From: CAYNLK01 sp964398055
GTDB taxonomy: Bacteria; Chloroflexota; Anaerolineae; 4572-78; J111
DNA length: 64,000 nucleotides
Assembly (NCBI GenBank): GCA_964398055.1
Contig: CAYNLK010000025.1
Span: 25,082 to 89,081 of the forward strand
Reading direction: 5' to 3'
Shown: positions 8,442-16,011 of the stretch, piece after piece
Numbering within the stretch: position 1 is the first letter of the stretch
How the letters are laid out: each line of letters opens with the position of its first letter
The notes under the pieces: model-generated
Told to the model about the DNA's origin: nothing
The model's database searches: none
The model's input: only the letters and a program-made list of their open reading frames with translations
Position numbers and translations under genes: made by a program

Positions 8442-8495
8442 CTCGTTCCCAAACTAAGTTTGGGAACGAGGTGAAAACTAAGTTTGGGAATGAGG
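8442..8495. repeat. Palindromic repeat, core GTTCCCAAACTAAGTTTGGG, plus half copy
   Basis: Positions 8442-8470 form a perfect 29-base palindrome around AAACTAAGTTT. A second partial copy (AAACTAAGTTTGGGAATGAG) follows at 8475-8494. The same family recurs at 31692, 41324 and 43375. Confidence 0.85.
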
Positions 8496-8519
8496 TAACA
8501 CACCCAAAGGTTAGCGCAT

Positions 8520-9299
8520 ATGCATTTGCAACACTTGTTGCCGTACCAGTTGAAACAAGCCATCGACGAAGCCTGGCCGCTGCTGGTGCCGACCGGCTGT
8601 ATCGAATACCATGGGCCGCACCTGGCCCTGGGGCTGGATACGATCCTGGTGGAAGAGCTGTTGCAGCGCGTCGCCCGGCGGGTCAACTGCGTGGTCGCGC
8701 CGCCCTTCTGGTATGGACCGGCCAGTTATGCCGTCGCCGGCCCGGCGCAAGGCTCGGTGGATGTGTCAACCGAGCGGTTTGGCCGGCACGTTAAGGACGT
8801 GTTGGCGGCTTTCTGGCAGGTTGGCTTTCACTGGATCATTGTCGGGGTGCATCACCAGCAAATGGACGGGCCGGAGTCGCTGGCCATTCGCCAGGCCGCG
8901 GCCGAAGTGACCTTTGAGCAAACCCAGGCCGAGCGGGGCGACGGCTGGTGGGGTAAAGCACCGCTGGCGCCCAACGACCACGTTTTTGAGCGCCTCCAGG
9001 TCTGGCCGTCGGTGTTGCCGGCCGCGGCGGCCCAGGGCGTCGAGCTGGCCGATCACGCCGGTTTCTATGAAACTTCGCTGTTGCTGGCGGCCCGGCCGGA
9101 GCTGGTCGACCTGGAGCGGTTGGGCATGAACGTGCCCTGGTACTGCAACACCCCCACCAGCAAAGCCCGCGAGGCCAGCGTGGCGACCGGCGAGCGCATG
9201 TGGGCGGCCATGGTCGAGGCCTGGGTGGAGAAGTTGGCGGCGTTACAGCGTCCCAAGCGACCCAGGCCCAAAGATGTAACCGTGACCGGCCTTTTTTAG
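8520..9299 (+). CDS. Creatininase-family metal-dependent amidohydrolase
   Basis: This 259-residue protein carries the creatininase-fold first metal motif in PTGCIEYHGPHLALGLD (Glu29, His31, Asp40 as ligands) and the later glutamate motif HAGFYETSLLL. The normally conserved NGHGGN loop is changed to GVHHQQMDG, keeping a His but losing the Asn/Gly residues, so substrate choice probably differs from classic creatininase. The family hydrolyses cyclic or linear amides and includes creatininase, MftE and ArfB-type formamide hydrolases. Start ATG 8520 follows AAAGG. It sits between two UroD-type methyltransferase genes. An N-methylated or amidated substrate is one reading; a sugar lactam or amide is another. 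Confidence 0.78.
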   Translation: MHLQHLLPYQLKQAIDEAWPLLVPTGCIEYHGPHLALGLDTILVEELLQRVARRVNCVVAPPFWYGPASYAVAGPAQGSVDVSTERFGRHVKDVLAAFWQVGFHWIIVGVHHQQMDGPESLAIRQAAAEVTFEQTQAERGDGWWGKAPLAPNDHVFERLQVWPSVLPAAAAQGVELADHAGFYETSLLLAARPELVDLERLGMNVPWYCNTPTSKAREASVATGERMWAAMVEAWVEKLAALQRPKRPRPKDVTVTGLF

Positions 9300-9306
9300 G
9301 CAAATT

Positions 9307-9391
9307 GGGTGGTTGGTTAGTTGGATAGTTGGTTAGTTGGATAGTTGGATGGATGGTTAACCACCAAACCAACCACCAATCCAACCAACCC
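9307..9391. repeat. Low-complexity GGTTGGTTAG/AACCAACC inverted repeat
   Basis: Repeated GTTGGAT and GTTGGTTA words on the left are mirrored by AACCACCAAACCAACC on the right, so the gap could fold into a long weak hairpin. It ends just ahead of the AGGAG ribosome-binding site of the next gene. Confidence 0.7.
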
Positions 9392-9411
9392 GCTATCTTT
9401 AGGAGTGAACA

Positions 9412-10677
9412 ATGTCAACCAGTGGCACAATGACCTCAAGAGAACGGGTGCTGGCCAGCATCCGCCATCAGCAGCCGGACCGGGTGCCGGTCGACCTGGG
9501 GGCTACGCCCAGTTCCGGCATCTCAGCCATTGCTTACTACAACCTCAAGCAATACCTGGGCCTCACTGAGGGCCACACCCGGGTTTATGACGTGGTCCAG
9601 CAGTTGGCCCAGCCGGAAGAACTGATCCTGGAACGGTTTGGCATCGACGTGGTGGATGTGGGCCGGATGTTCGACACGGCCGATGAGGATTGGTACGATG
9701 TGACCTTGCCGACCGGCCAGCCGGTCCAGTTTCCGGCCTGGTTCCGGCCGGTCAAAAACGACCGGGGCGGCTGGGATGTCTTTGCCCCCGACGGCGACCG
9801 CATCGCCACCATGCCCAACAAGATTGCCACCTTTTTCGATCAAACCTACTTCCCCTACCTGCACGGCTATCCGGCCGACTACCGGGATTTGGCCAAAGTG
9901 ATGCCCAAAATCCACTGGGCCGGCCTGGCTCACAGCCCGTGGGATCACGCCGCCGAACCGGATTTCTGGGCGCAATTGCGGGCCAAAGCACTCTACCTGA
10001 GGGAGCACACCGATAAAGCCTTGATGATCGTGGCCGGCTGCAACCTGTTCGAGTGGGGTACGTTTCTGCGGCGATTGGATAATTTTCTGGTGGATATCAT
10101 GCTGGAGCAGGCTGAGGTCGAGCGGCTGCTGGATGCCCTGATGGAGATTCACCTGGCGACCCTGGCAAAGGTCTGTACGGCCGTCGGCGATGTGGTCGAC
10201 CTGATCCGCTTTGGCGACGATCTGGGCACCGATCAGGGTCCCTTCATGCCGCCCGACGTGTATCGCAAACTGTTCAAACCGCGCCATACGATCTTGTGCG
10301 ATTACGTTAAAAAGCACAGCCAGATGCACACCTTTTTGCACTCCTGCGGCTCGATCTATAAACTCCTGCCCGACCTGATCGAGGCCGGCTTTGAAGTGAT
10401 CAACCCGGTCCAGATCAACAGCCGGGATATGGAGCCGGCGCGGCTGAAGCAAGAGTTCGGCCGGGATATTACCTTCTGGGGCGGCGGCGCGGACACTCGC
10501 CACGTGCTTAATCGGGCTACTCCGGCTGAAGTAAAGGCGCACGTCAAACGCTTGCTGGACGTTTTTGCGCTTGGCGGCGGTTACGTGTTTAATACGGTCC
10601 ACAACATTCTGCCCGATGTGCCGCCGGAGAACATTGTGGCGATGTATGAAGCCATCAATGAGTTCAATCACAGCTAA
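9412..10677 (+). CDS. UroD-family methyltransferase, paralogue 4
   Basis: At 421 residues this is the longest stand-alone UroD-type protein of the first cluster. The N-terminal motif SRERVLASIRHQQPDRVPVDLG is typical of the family. His310-Ser-Cys312-Gly supplies the zinc pair, and the late region reads FNTVHNILPDVPPENI, with His at the third-ligand position. A central FGDDLGTDQGPFMPPDVY segment is the active-site Asp-containing loop seen in many members. Start ATG 9412 follows AGGAG. It is the last methyltransferase before the sugar ABC transporter, separated by a 255-base leader. Confidence 0.83.
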   Translation: MSTSGTMTSRERVLASIRHQQPDRVPVDLGATPSSGISAIAYYNLKQYLGLTEGHTRVYDVVQQLAQPEELILERFGIDVVDVGRMFDTADEDWYDVTLPTGQPVQFPAWFRPVKNDRGGWDVFAPDGDRIATMPNKIATFFDQTYFPYLHGYPADYRDLAKVMPKIHWAGLAHSPWDHAAEPDFWAQLRAKALYLREHTDKALMIVAGCNLFEWGTFLRRLDNFLVDIMLEQAEVERLLDALMEIHLATLAKVCTAVGDVVDLIRFGDDLGTDQGPFMPPDVYRKLFKPRHTILCDYVKKHSQMHTFLHSCGSIYKLLPDLIEAGFEVINPVQINSRDMEPARLKQEFGRDITFWGGGADTRHVLNRATPAEVKAHVKRLLDVFALGGGYVFNTVHNILPDVPPENIVAMYEAINEFNHS

Positions 10678-10932
10678 AGTTGGTTGGCGAAAACAAGCGG
10701 CGGCCCCAACTTTGTACTGGTCTCTGTCTTGTTTAGTCAGGCGTGAAATTGTTTCTTCGAGACTACTACACTTGCCCGGATATTGCACCCAAAGTTAACA
10801 CGCCATCTGCATAAAATATGGAGACAACCCATAAGGAGGTGAAGCGGTAGAAAAATAAATTTCGGATAGCAATATTATTAAAAAATTCTTAGCGTAATTC
10901 AAAGTTGAATCTTAGAGAAGGAGAAGCTTTCA
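10678..10932 (+). other. Leader region ahead of the first ABC transporter, with an extended SD-like motif
   Basis: No gene is visible in these 255 bases. At 10833-10842 the sequence AAGGAGGTGA matches the complement of the 16S rRNA 3' end but is followed in frame only by GTG AAG CGG TAG. The real start codon lies about 90 bases further on, with its own GAGAAGGAG. The last ~80 bases are AT-rich, consistent with a transcription start, but no confident -35/-10 pair was found. Confidence 0.5.
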
Positions 10933-12330
10933 ATGTCTGAAGAAAAGAAAAACATTTCACGCCGCGACTTTTTGAAGGTCAGCGGCTTGGTTGGTGGAGC
11001 AGCTTTGACCGGCGCGATGGCTGGCTGCGCCCCGGTACCGGCGCCGGCCCCGGCTCAGCCGGCCAAAGAGGAAGCCGCCGCGCCGGCTGCGGAAGAAAAA
11101 GTCGAAGCCCCGGCAGTTGTGGGTAAACCCTTTGACGGCGTAACCGTCAGGATGCACGCCATCAGCGGCGCTAACTACGATGAGCTTTACAAGATTATTC
11201 CCCAGTGGGAAGAAGAAACCGGCGCCAAAGTGGAATTTGTGTTCAAAGGCAACGGTTTTGAAACCGACAAGCGGCTGGTGCAAGATTTCGCCGCCGGCAC
11301 AGTTGACTACGACGTTTGCTGGGACCACAGTAGTTTCTTCTCCCAATACGTCAAAGCCGATGGCCTGGAACCGCTGGATGATTACTTCAGTGCAGAAGAC
11401 TTAGCCGATTTCATCCCGCGGCTGGTCGATGCCGGCCGGCGTGACGGCAAGCTATGGCTGATCCCGCGCCACTTCGACATCTCCTGCAACCATTACCTGA
11501 CCGAACTGGTGTCCACGCCCCCCGAGACCTGGGACGAGTTCAAGCAGATCGCCATCGATATCACCGACCCGGCCAAGGGGCTGTATGGCACCCAATTTGC
11601 CGGTAAGGAAGAGGCCCTCTCCGGCCGTTTCTACGAAGTGATGACCGCTGAGGGCGGCAATCTGTTCGATGACAAGTGGGAGCCGACCTTCAACAGCCCG
11701 GCCGGCGTTAAAGCCGCCAGTATGTTTGCCGAACTGTACGCAGCCGGGGCCATGCCGCCCGGTATGACCAACTTCCTGTGGGAAGATGTGGCCAAGAACT
11801 GGGCCAACGGTACCATTGGCATGTACACCGAGTGGTTTGGCTGGTACAGCTTCTTCCAGGATCCGGCCAACAGCAAGGTGGCCGGCAAGTTCGATATGGC
11901 GCGCCAGCCCAAGGGTGATGGCGGCATCTACAGCGGTTGGGCCGGCCACCATGCCTTCTCCATCACCAAGGCCGCCAAGAATAAAGAGGCCGCGGCTTCA
12001 CTGATCAAGCACCTCACCAGCGTGGAAGGCAATGAGTTGGAAGCCAAGTTGGGTATCCTGATTTCCCGCCAGAGTGTCTGGGATAAGATCATTAAAGAGG
12101 CGGAAACCTCTGATGATCCGCTGGCCAAGAAGCGGTTGGAGTTGGCCCTCCTGCAAGCTCAGGAAGATTTCAAAACCCCGCCCCTGATCGCTGAATGGTT
12201 GCCGATGTCCAACGTCCTTTATCCCATTTTGCAGCAGATCATCTTGGGCGACGTGGAACCCCAGAAGGGTCTGGATGATGCGGCCGAGCAAGTCCGCAAG
12301 CTGATGGCCGATTCCGGTTACTACAGCTAG
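10933..12330 (+). CDS. Sugar ABC transporter substrate-binding lipoprotein (transporter 1)
   Basis: This 465-residue solute-binding protein of the family-1 (CUT1, MalE/UgpB-like) type has a Tat motif, SRRDFLK, near residues 9-15. A lipobox ends in AGC at about residue 34, and a Pro/Ala/Glu-rich linker precedes the binding domain. It should be exported folded, then lipid-anchored outside the membrane, where it binds an oligosaccharide or sugar. Two permease genes follow, so SBP-permease-permease form one unit. It lies within the methyltransferase/deoxyhexose cluster, so methylated or plain deoxysugars are plausible ligands. Start ATG 10933 follows GAAGGAGAAG. Confidence 0.92.
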   Translation: MSEEKKNISRRDFLKVSGLVGGAALTGAMAGCAPVPAPAPAQPAKEEAAAPAAEEKVEAPAVVGKPFDGVTVRMHAISGANYDELYKIIPQWEEETGAKVEFVFKGNGFETDKRLVQDFAAGTVDYDVCWDHSSFFSQYVKADGLEPLDDYFSAEDLADFIPRLVDAGRRDGKLWLIPRHFDISCNHYLTELVSTPPETWDEFKQIAIDITDPAKGLYGTQFAGKEEALSGRFYEVMTAEGGNLFDDKWEPTFNSPAGVKAASMFAELYAAGAMPPGMTNFLWEDVAKNWANGTIGMYTEWFGWYSFFQDPANSKVAGKFDMARQPKGDGGIYSGWAGHHAFSITKAAKNKEAAASLIKHLTSVEGNELEAKLGILISRQSVWDKIIKEAETSDDPLAKKRLELALLQAQEDFKTPPLIAEWLPMSNVLYPILQQIILGDVEPQKGLDDAAEQVRKLMADSGYYS

Positions 12331-12335
12331 GTTCT

Positions 12336-12489
12336 GTTGACATTTGCCAATATCATCCTGGCACATGTCATTTCGAGCGACACGCTACGCGGGAGCGAGA
12401 AATCCCCGAGGAGGTTGCTTGCAAGACACCGTTTTAGGGATTTCTCCTCACTACGCTCGTCGAAATGACATGAAATCCGAAATGTCAAC
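12336..12489. repeat. 154-bp palindromic dispersed element between SBP and permease genes
   Basis: Outer 10-base arms GTTGACATTT and AAATGTCAAC are perfect inverted repeats. Inside, GTCATTTCGAGCG is mirrored by GTCGAAATGAC, and GAGAAATCCC by GGGATTTCTC. The inner sequence resembles a dispersed repeat known from several bacterial genomes. It lies inside an otherwise compact transporter operon and may act as an mRNA-stabilising or attenuating stem after the highly expressed SBP gene. Confidence 0.85.
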
Positions 12490-12540
12490 CCCCTAGTTAA
12501 AAGCGTAAAACTTAGTTTGGATTGAACTGAATTGATTGGA

Positions 12541-12587
12541 GACCTCCGAGGCCAGGCCCGGAAACCTCGGATCAGACCTCGGAGGTC
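12541..12587. repeat. Hairpin-forming GACCTCCGAG inverted repeat
   Basis: GACCTCCGAG at 12541-12550 pairs perfectly with CTCGGAGGTC at 12578-12587, leaving a 27-base loop that holds another CCTCGG word. It lies 35 bases before the permease start codon, with no T-run. Confidence 0.7.
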
Positions 12588-12621
12588 AAACTGACCGAGA
12601 ATCGGGCGAAAGAGGAAGTTT

Positions 12622-13572
12622 ATGGCTGTCGATCAACTGACGCAGGGGAGTGTTATGACAATATACCGATCAAATAGCGGCCTCTTTAGGGAAAAATATC
12701 TATTTCCGCTCGCCATGTTGTTGCCGGGTGTGGTAGTCATCTTGCTGGTGGTCGGTTTCCCCATGCTCTATTCGCTCTATATCAGCTTTACCGACTATAC
12801 CCTCACGACTGCCTCGAATGTGCATTTTGTCGGTTTCAAGAATTACATCACCCTGTTTAAAGATCGAATTTTCTGGCAAGCCTTTGGCCGGACGGTGCTC
12901 TTTATGGCCCTGGCCGTGAACCTTGAATTTTTGCTGGGTTTTATCATTGCCCAGATGATGGCCAAGGCCGGCTTTGGCCGGAGTTTGCTGCGGACCGTCA
13001 TCATGATCCCGATGATGTTTGCGCCGATCCTGGTTGGCTTCCAATTCAAATGGTTTTTCAATGACCAGGTGGGCCTGGTGAATAATTTGCTGTATTCTCT
13101 GACCGGTGGGCCTCATATCATCGCCTGGCTCATCGACCGGCCGCTCGGCTTCATCTCCATTCTGGTGGCCGAGATTTGGATGAGCACGCCCTTTATGGTC
13201 ATCATTTTGGAGGCCGGGATTCTATCGCTGCCGACTGAACCCTTTGAAGCGGCCGAGGTGGATGGCGCTTCCGGCTGGCAAAAGCTCCGCCATTTGACCA
13301 TCCCCATGCTGATGCCGTTTATTTACACGGCTATGGCCATCCGGTCGCTGGATATTGCCCGGGCTTACGACGTAGTCAGCATTATGACCGGCGGCGGCCC
13401 CGGCAATCGCACCGAGTTGATCTGGACTTACGTCAATCGGCTGGCCTTTACTGGGCAGAATTATGCCCTGGGCAGCGCTATGTCTTACATTACGGTGATT
13501 ATCAGCTTTATGTTTACCTATTGGCTCTTTTACAACGTGATCAAGAGCCGCTGGGCAGGAGGTCGAGGATGA
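12622..13572 (+). CDS. Sugar ABC transporter permease, MalF/UgpA type (transporter 1)
   Basis: This 316-residue inner-membrane protein has about six hydrophobic helices. The ABC-importer EAA loop reads EPFEAAEVDGASGWQKLRHL, followed by TIPML. It should form the transmembrane channel with the next gene. Start ATG 12622 follows GAGGAAG; an internal ATG at 12655 is an alternative. Its stop overlaps the start of the next permease in an ATGA, showing translational coupling. Confidence 0.93.
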   Translation: MAVDQLTQGSVMTIYRSNSGLFREKYLFPLAMLLPGVVVILLVVGFPMLYSLYISFTDYTLTTASNVHFVGFKNYITLFKDRIFWQAFGRTVLFMALAVNLEFLLGFIIAQMMAKAGFGRSLLRTVIMIPMMFAPILVGFQFKWFFNDQVGLVNNLLYSLTGGPHIIAWLIDRPLGFISILVAEIWMSTPFMVIILEAGILSLPTEPFEAAEVDGASGWQKLRHLTIPMLMPFIYTAMAIRSLDIARAYDVVSIMTGGGPGNRTELIWTYVNRLAFTGQNYALGSAMSYITVIISFMFTYWLFYNVIKSRWAGGRG

Positions 13573-14459
13573 CGATTGGGATTCTGAAATTTGGACATCG
13601 CCGTAGAATTGGTGATATCGTGCGCGATACTGTGCTGTATATCATCTTGCTGGTCTTCTTCCTGCCGGCTTTGTGGATCATTTTGACCTCGATCCGGCCC
13701 AATGCCGAGATCAACTCCCGCCCGCCGATCTGGATTCCGACCGAAATTACCTTCGACTCGTACAAAATCCTGCTGGGCATGCCCACCCCGGAAGGGGCCT
13801 TTGGCATGGGCGGCAACATCCCCTTTGGGGCGTATGCCCGCAATTCGACGGTTATTGCCTTTGCCAGCACCTTTTTTGCCCTGACGTTAGGCACTTTGGC
13901 CGGCTACACCTTTTCTCGTTTCTGGTTTCCGGGCAAAAATGGGGTCTTTTTGGGGATGATGCTATTGCGGGCAGTGCCCGGTATCGCCCTCAGCCTGCCC
14001 TTGTTTATCCTGTTTGCCAATCTGCACTTGTCTGACACAGTTGTGGGGATGGTCATTGTTTATACGGCCCTGAATATCCCCTTTACGGCCTGGCTGATGG
14101 ACGGCTTTTTCCGAGCCATCCCCGAAGAGTTGGACGATGCGGCCAAGATCGACGGCTGTTCCCATTGGGGCGCTTTCATCCGGGTTGACCTGCCGTTGGC
14201 CCTGCCCGGCATGGCCGCCAGCGGCATCTTTGCCTTCCTGACCACCTGGAACGAGTTTGCCCTGGCCAGCGTTATTACCCGCACCCCCGCTTCCCGGACC
14301 TTTCCGCCGGGCTTATTTGAGTTTACCGGCCAATTTGTGTCCGACTGGCGCGGTATGTGCGCTATGTCGGTGATGATGCTGATCCCGGCGGTTATCTTTG
14401 TGGCTTTGGTCCAGCGCCAGTTGATGGAAGGATTGACATCGGGGGCAACGAAGGGCTAG
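13569..14459 (+). CDS. Sugar ABC transporter permease, MalG/UgpE type (transporter 1)
   Basis: This 296-residue membrane protein has six predicted helices and an EAA loop, EELDDAAKIDGCSHWGAF, preceding the last helices. The ATG at 13569 was chosen because it overlaps the upstream stop (ATGA) and has GGAGG just before; the frame is open further upstream, within the previous gene. No ATP-binding subunit follows, so the transporter must borrow an ATPase, perhaps one of the two encoded at 36512 and 37638. Confidence 0.93.
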   Translation: MTIGILKFGHRRRIGDIVRDTVLYIILLVFFLPALWIILTSIRPNAEINSRPPIWIPTEITFDSYKILLGMPTPEGAFGMGGNIPFGAYARNSTVIAFASTFFALTLGTLAGYTFSRFWFPGKNGVFLGMMLLRAVPGIALSLPLFILFANLHLSDTVVGMVIVYTALNIPFTAWLMDGFFRAIPEELDDAAKIDGCSHWGAFIRVDLPLALPGMAASGIFAFLTTWNEFALASVITRTPASRTFPPGLFEFTGQFVSDWRGMCAMSVMMLIPAVIFVALVQRQLMEGLTSGATKG

Positions 14460-14556
14460 TCAGTGATCAGTGATCAGTTGTCAGTGGTCAGTAGTTGGCG
14501 ACTTCTTGTCAGGAATGAATAAGTGACAACTCAAAACTAAAAACTCAAAACTCAAA
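14460..14556. repeat. Heptamer words CAGTGAT and AACTCAA
   Basis: CAGTGATCAGTGATCAG words follow the permease stop, and AACTCAAAACT words fill the second half. Both are 7-base periodic like the arrays at 4501 and 54972. No promoter could be assigned. Confidence 0.65.
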
Positions 14557-14611
14557 ATTGACTCTGCTAATATCAAAACAAACTTCAGCTATAAGAGAAA
14601 GGAAAAAAATT

Positions 14612-15247
14612 ATGAGTCTTGAAACTATCTATGATGCCGTTTTGCGAGGCGACGCCAAAACCGCGGGCGCTGAAACTCAGGCCGCCCTGGCTGCCGGTAC
14701 ACCGGCCGAAAAGATTTTGCACGAGGCCTGCATTCCGGCCATGAGCGAAGTCGGCCGCCTCTTTGAGATTGGTGAGAAGTTTGTGCCGGAGATGCTCATC
14801 GCCGCCCGGGCGATGCAGACGGCCGTGAATATCCTGAAACCCCAGTTGGTTGAAGCTGATCTCAAGGTAGTCGGCAAAGTGGTCATCGGCACTGTGGCCG
14901 GCGACCTGCATGACATCGGCAAGAATCTGGTGGGGATGATGCTGGAAGGCGCTGGCTTCCAGATTATCGACCTGGGCACCGACGTCTCTCCCGAAAAGTT
15001 TGTGGCCGCCGTTCAGGAACACAATCCCGATATGGTTGGGATGTCGGCCCTGTTAACCACCACGATGGCCTCCATTTCGGCCACCATCGAGGCGCTCACT
15101 GAAGCCGGCGTGCGCGATAAGGTCAAGGTGATCATTGGCGGCGCGCCCATTACCCAGGATTTTGCCAACAAGATCGGCGCCGATGGTTTTGCGCCCGACG
15201 CCGGCAGCGCCCCGCGTATGGCCAAGGCTCTGTTGGGGGCGGCGTAG
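14612..15247 (+). CDS. Corrinoid (B12-binding) methyl-carrier protein 1
   Basis: This 211-residue protein has the two-domain layout of MtaC/MtbC/MttC-type carriers. A four-helix cap comes first (EKILHEACIPAMSEVGRLFEIGEKF), then a Rossmann-like cobalamin domain. The latter has Asp-Leu-His100-Asp-Ile-Gly (the DxHxxG lower-ligand motif), an SALLTTTM loop, and GGAPITQDFA. It accepts a methyl group on cob(I)alamin from a substrate-specific methyltransferase and hands it on. Start ATG 14612 follows AGAAAGGA. It is co-directional with the transporter and UroD-type genes and is exactly as long as the second carrier at 39427. Confidence 0.94.
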   Translation: MSLETIYDAVLRGDAKTAGAETQAALAAGTPAEKILHEACIPAMSEVGRLFEIGEKFVPEMLIAARAMQTAVNILKPQLVEADLKVVGKVVIGTVAGDLHDIGKNLVGMMLEGAGFQIIDLGTDVSPEKFVAAVQEHNPDMVGMSALLTTTMASISATIEALTEAGVRDKVKVIIGGAPITQDFANKIGADGFAPDAGSAPRMAKALLGAA

Positions 15248-15302
15248 GCAACAAACCACTCCGTTGCAACAACAGGTAGTGTGGGCAAAGGCCAAGCCAA
15301 AT

Positions 15303-15403
15303 GGCCGAGGCTGAAGCCGTCGGCCTGAAAGAGCTAAGCCCTGGTGGGCTAGATTTTAGCTCGCAGAGCTTTGACCTTTCAGTGCGGCGGCTTTAGCCCC
15401 GCA
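15303..15403. repeat. BIME-like repeat, left flank of the RAYT gene
   Basis: A GC-rich hairpin (GGCCGAGGCTGAAGCCGTCG and its completion) lies at the left end and an opposed hairpin (GTGCGGCGGCTTTAGCCCCGCAC) at the right. The middle part is shared loosely with the copies at 15871, 48881 and 62161. It lies directly upstream of the transposase gene. Confidence 0.8.
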
Positions 15404-15430
15404 CCTCTTCGAGGCTTAAAAGAAAAACCT

Positions 15431-15862
15431 ATGCCTTTCTGGCGACTCTTCTATCATATGGTTTGGGGCACCAAAAATCGGGAGCTGCTCATTCAAGTTA
15501 AATTTGAAGAGCCGTTACACAATGTTATGGCAGCCAAAGCAAAGGAATTAGGGGCGTTTGTCTATGCCGTTGGTGGGTTTGAGGACCATGTTCATCTGGT
15601 AGCCTCCGTGCCGCCGAGGATTGCACTCGCTGATTTCATCGGGCAGGTGAAGGGTAATAGTTCGCATTTTGTCAATCACCAGGTATCGCTGCCGTACCAT
15701 TTCAGTTGGCAAGCCGAGTACGGGGTTGTGTCATTTGGCGGCAAGCAACTCGATCTGGTGGTGAGATACGTAAAGAACCAGCGGCAACATCATCTTGCAG
15801 GGACAATCATCCCCTTTTTGGAACGGGTGGGGGTTGAGGACGCCAAGTTAACGCGAGGCTAA
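15431..15862 (+). mobile_element. REP-associated tyrosine transposase (Y1/IS200-like, RAYT)
   Basis: This 143-residue protein of the IS200/IS605 TnpA-like Y1 family has the HUH metal motif at His53-Val-His55. The catalytic tyrosine is Tyr113 in RYVKNQRQHH, matching the family's Y-x-x-NQ signature. The ATG at 15431 gives the typical N-terminus MPFWRLFYHMVWGTKNR. BIME-like palindromes flank it on both sides and solo copies occur at 48881 and 62161, the arrangement expected for a domesticated REP transposase. Such proteins cut and join single-stranded DNA at REP hairpins. It interrupts the catabolic cluster together with the next gene. Confidence 0.88.
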
Positions 15863-15870
15863 AGCCAAAA

Positions 15871-15974
15871 GGCCGAGGCTAAAGCCGTCGGCCTGAGAGA
15901 GCGAAGGACGCTGAAGCGCCCTGGCTTAGCCCACTGGGCTTCGCTCTTTCAGCACGACGGCTTCAGCCTCGTGC
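15871..15974. repeat. BIME-like repeat, right flank of the RAYT gene
   Basis: It begins with a hairpin around GGCCGAGGCTAAAGCC and ends with one around AGCACGACGGCTTCAGCC. The middle CGAAGGACGCTGAAGCGCCC word is nearly identical to the copies at 48881 and 62161. Confidence 0.88.
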
Positions 15975-16011
15975 TCCCTTCATCTGAGAGTTGGATGCAG
16001 GAGAAACCATA

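Noticed and set aside
9523..10788. Long minus-strand frame of ~420 codons opposite paralogue 4
   Set aside because: It is the antisense shadow of the UroD gene at 9412; no family motif.
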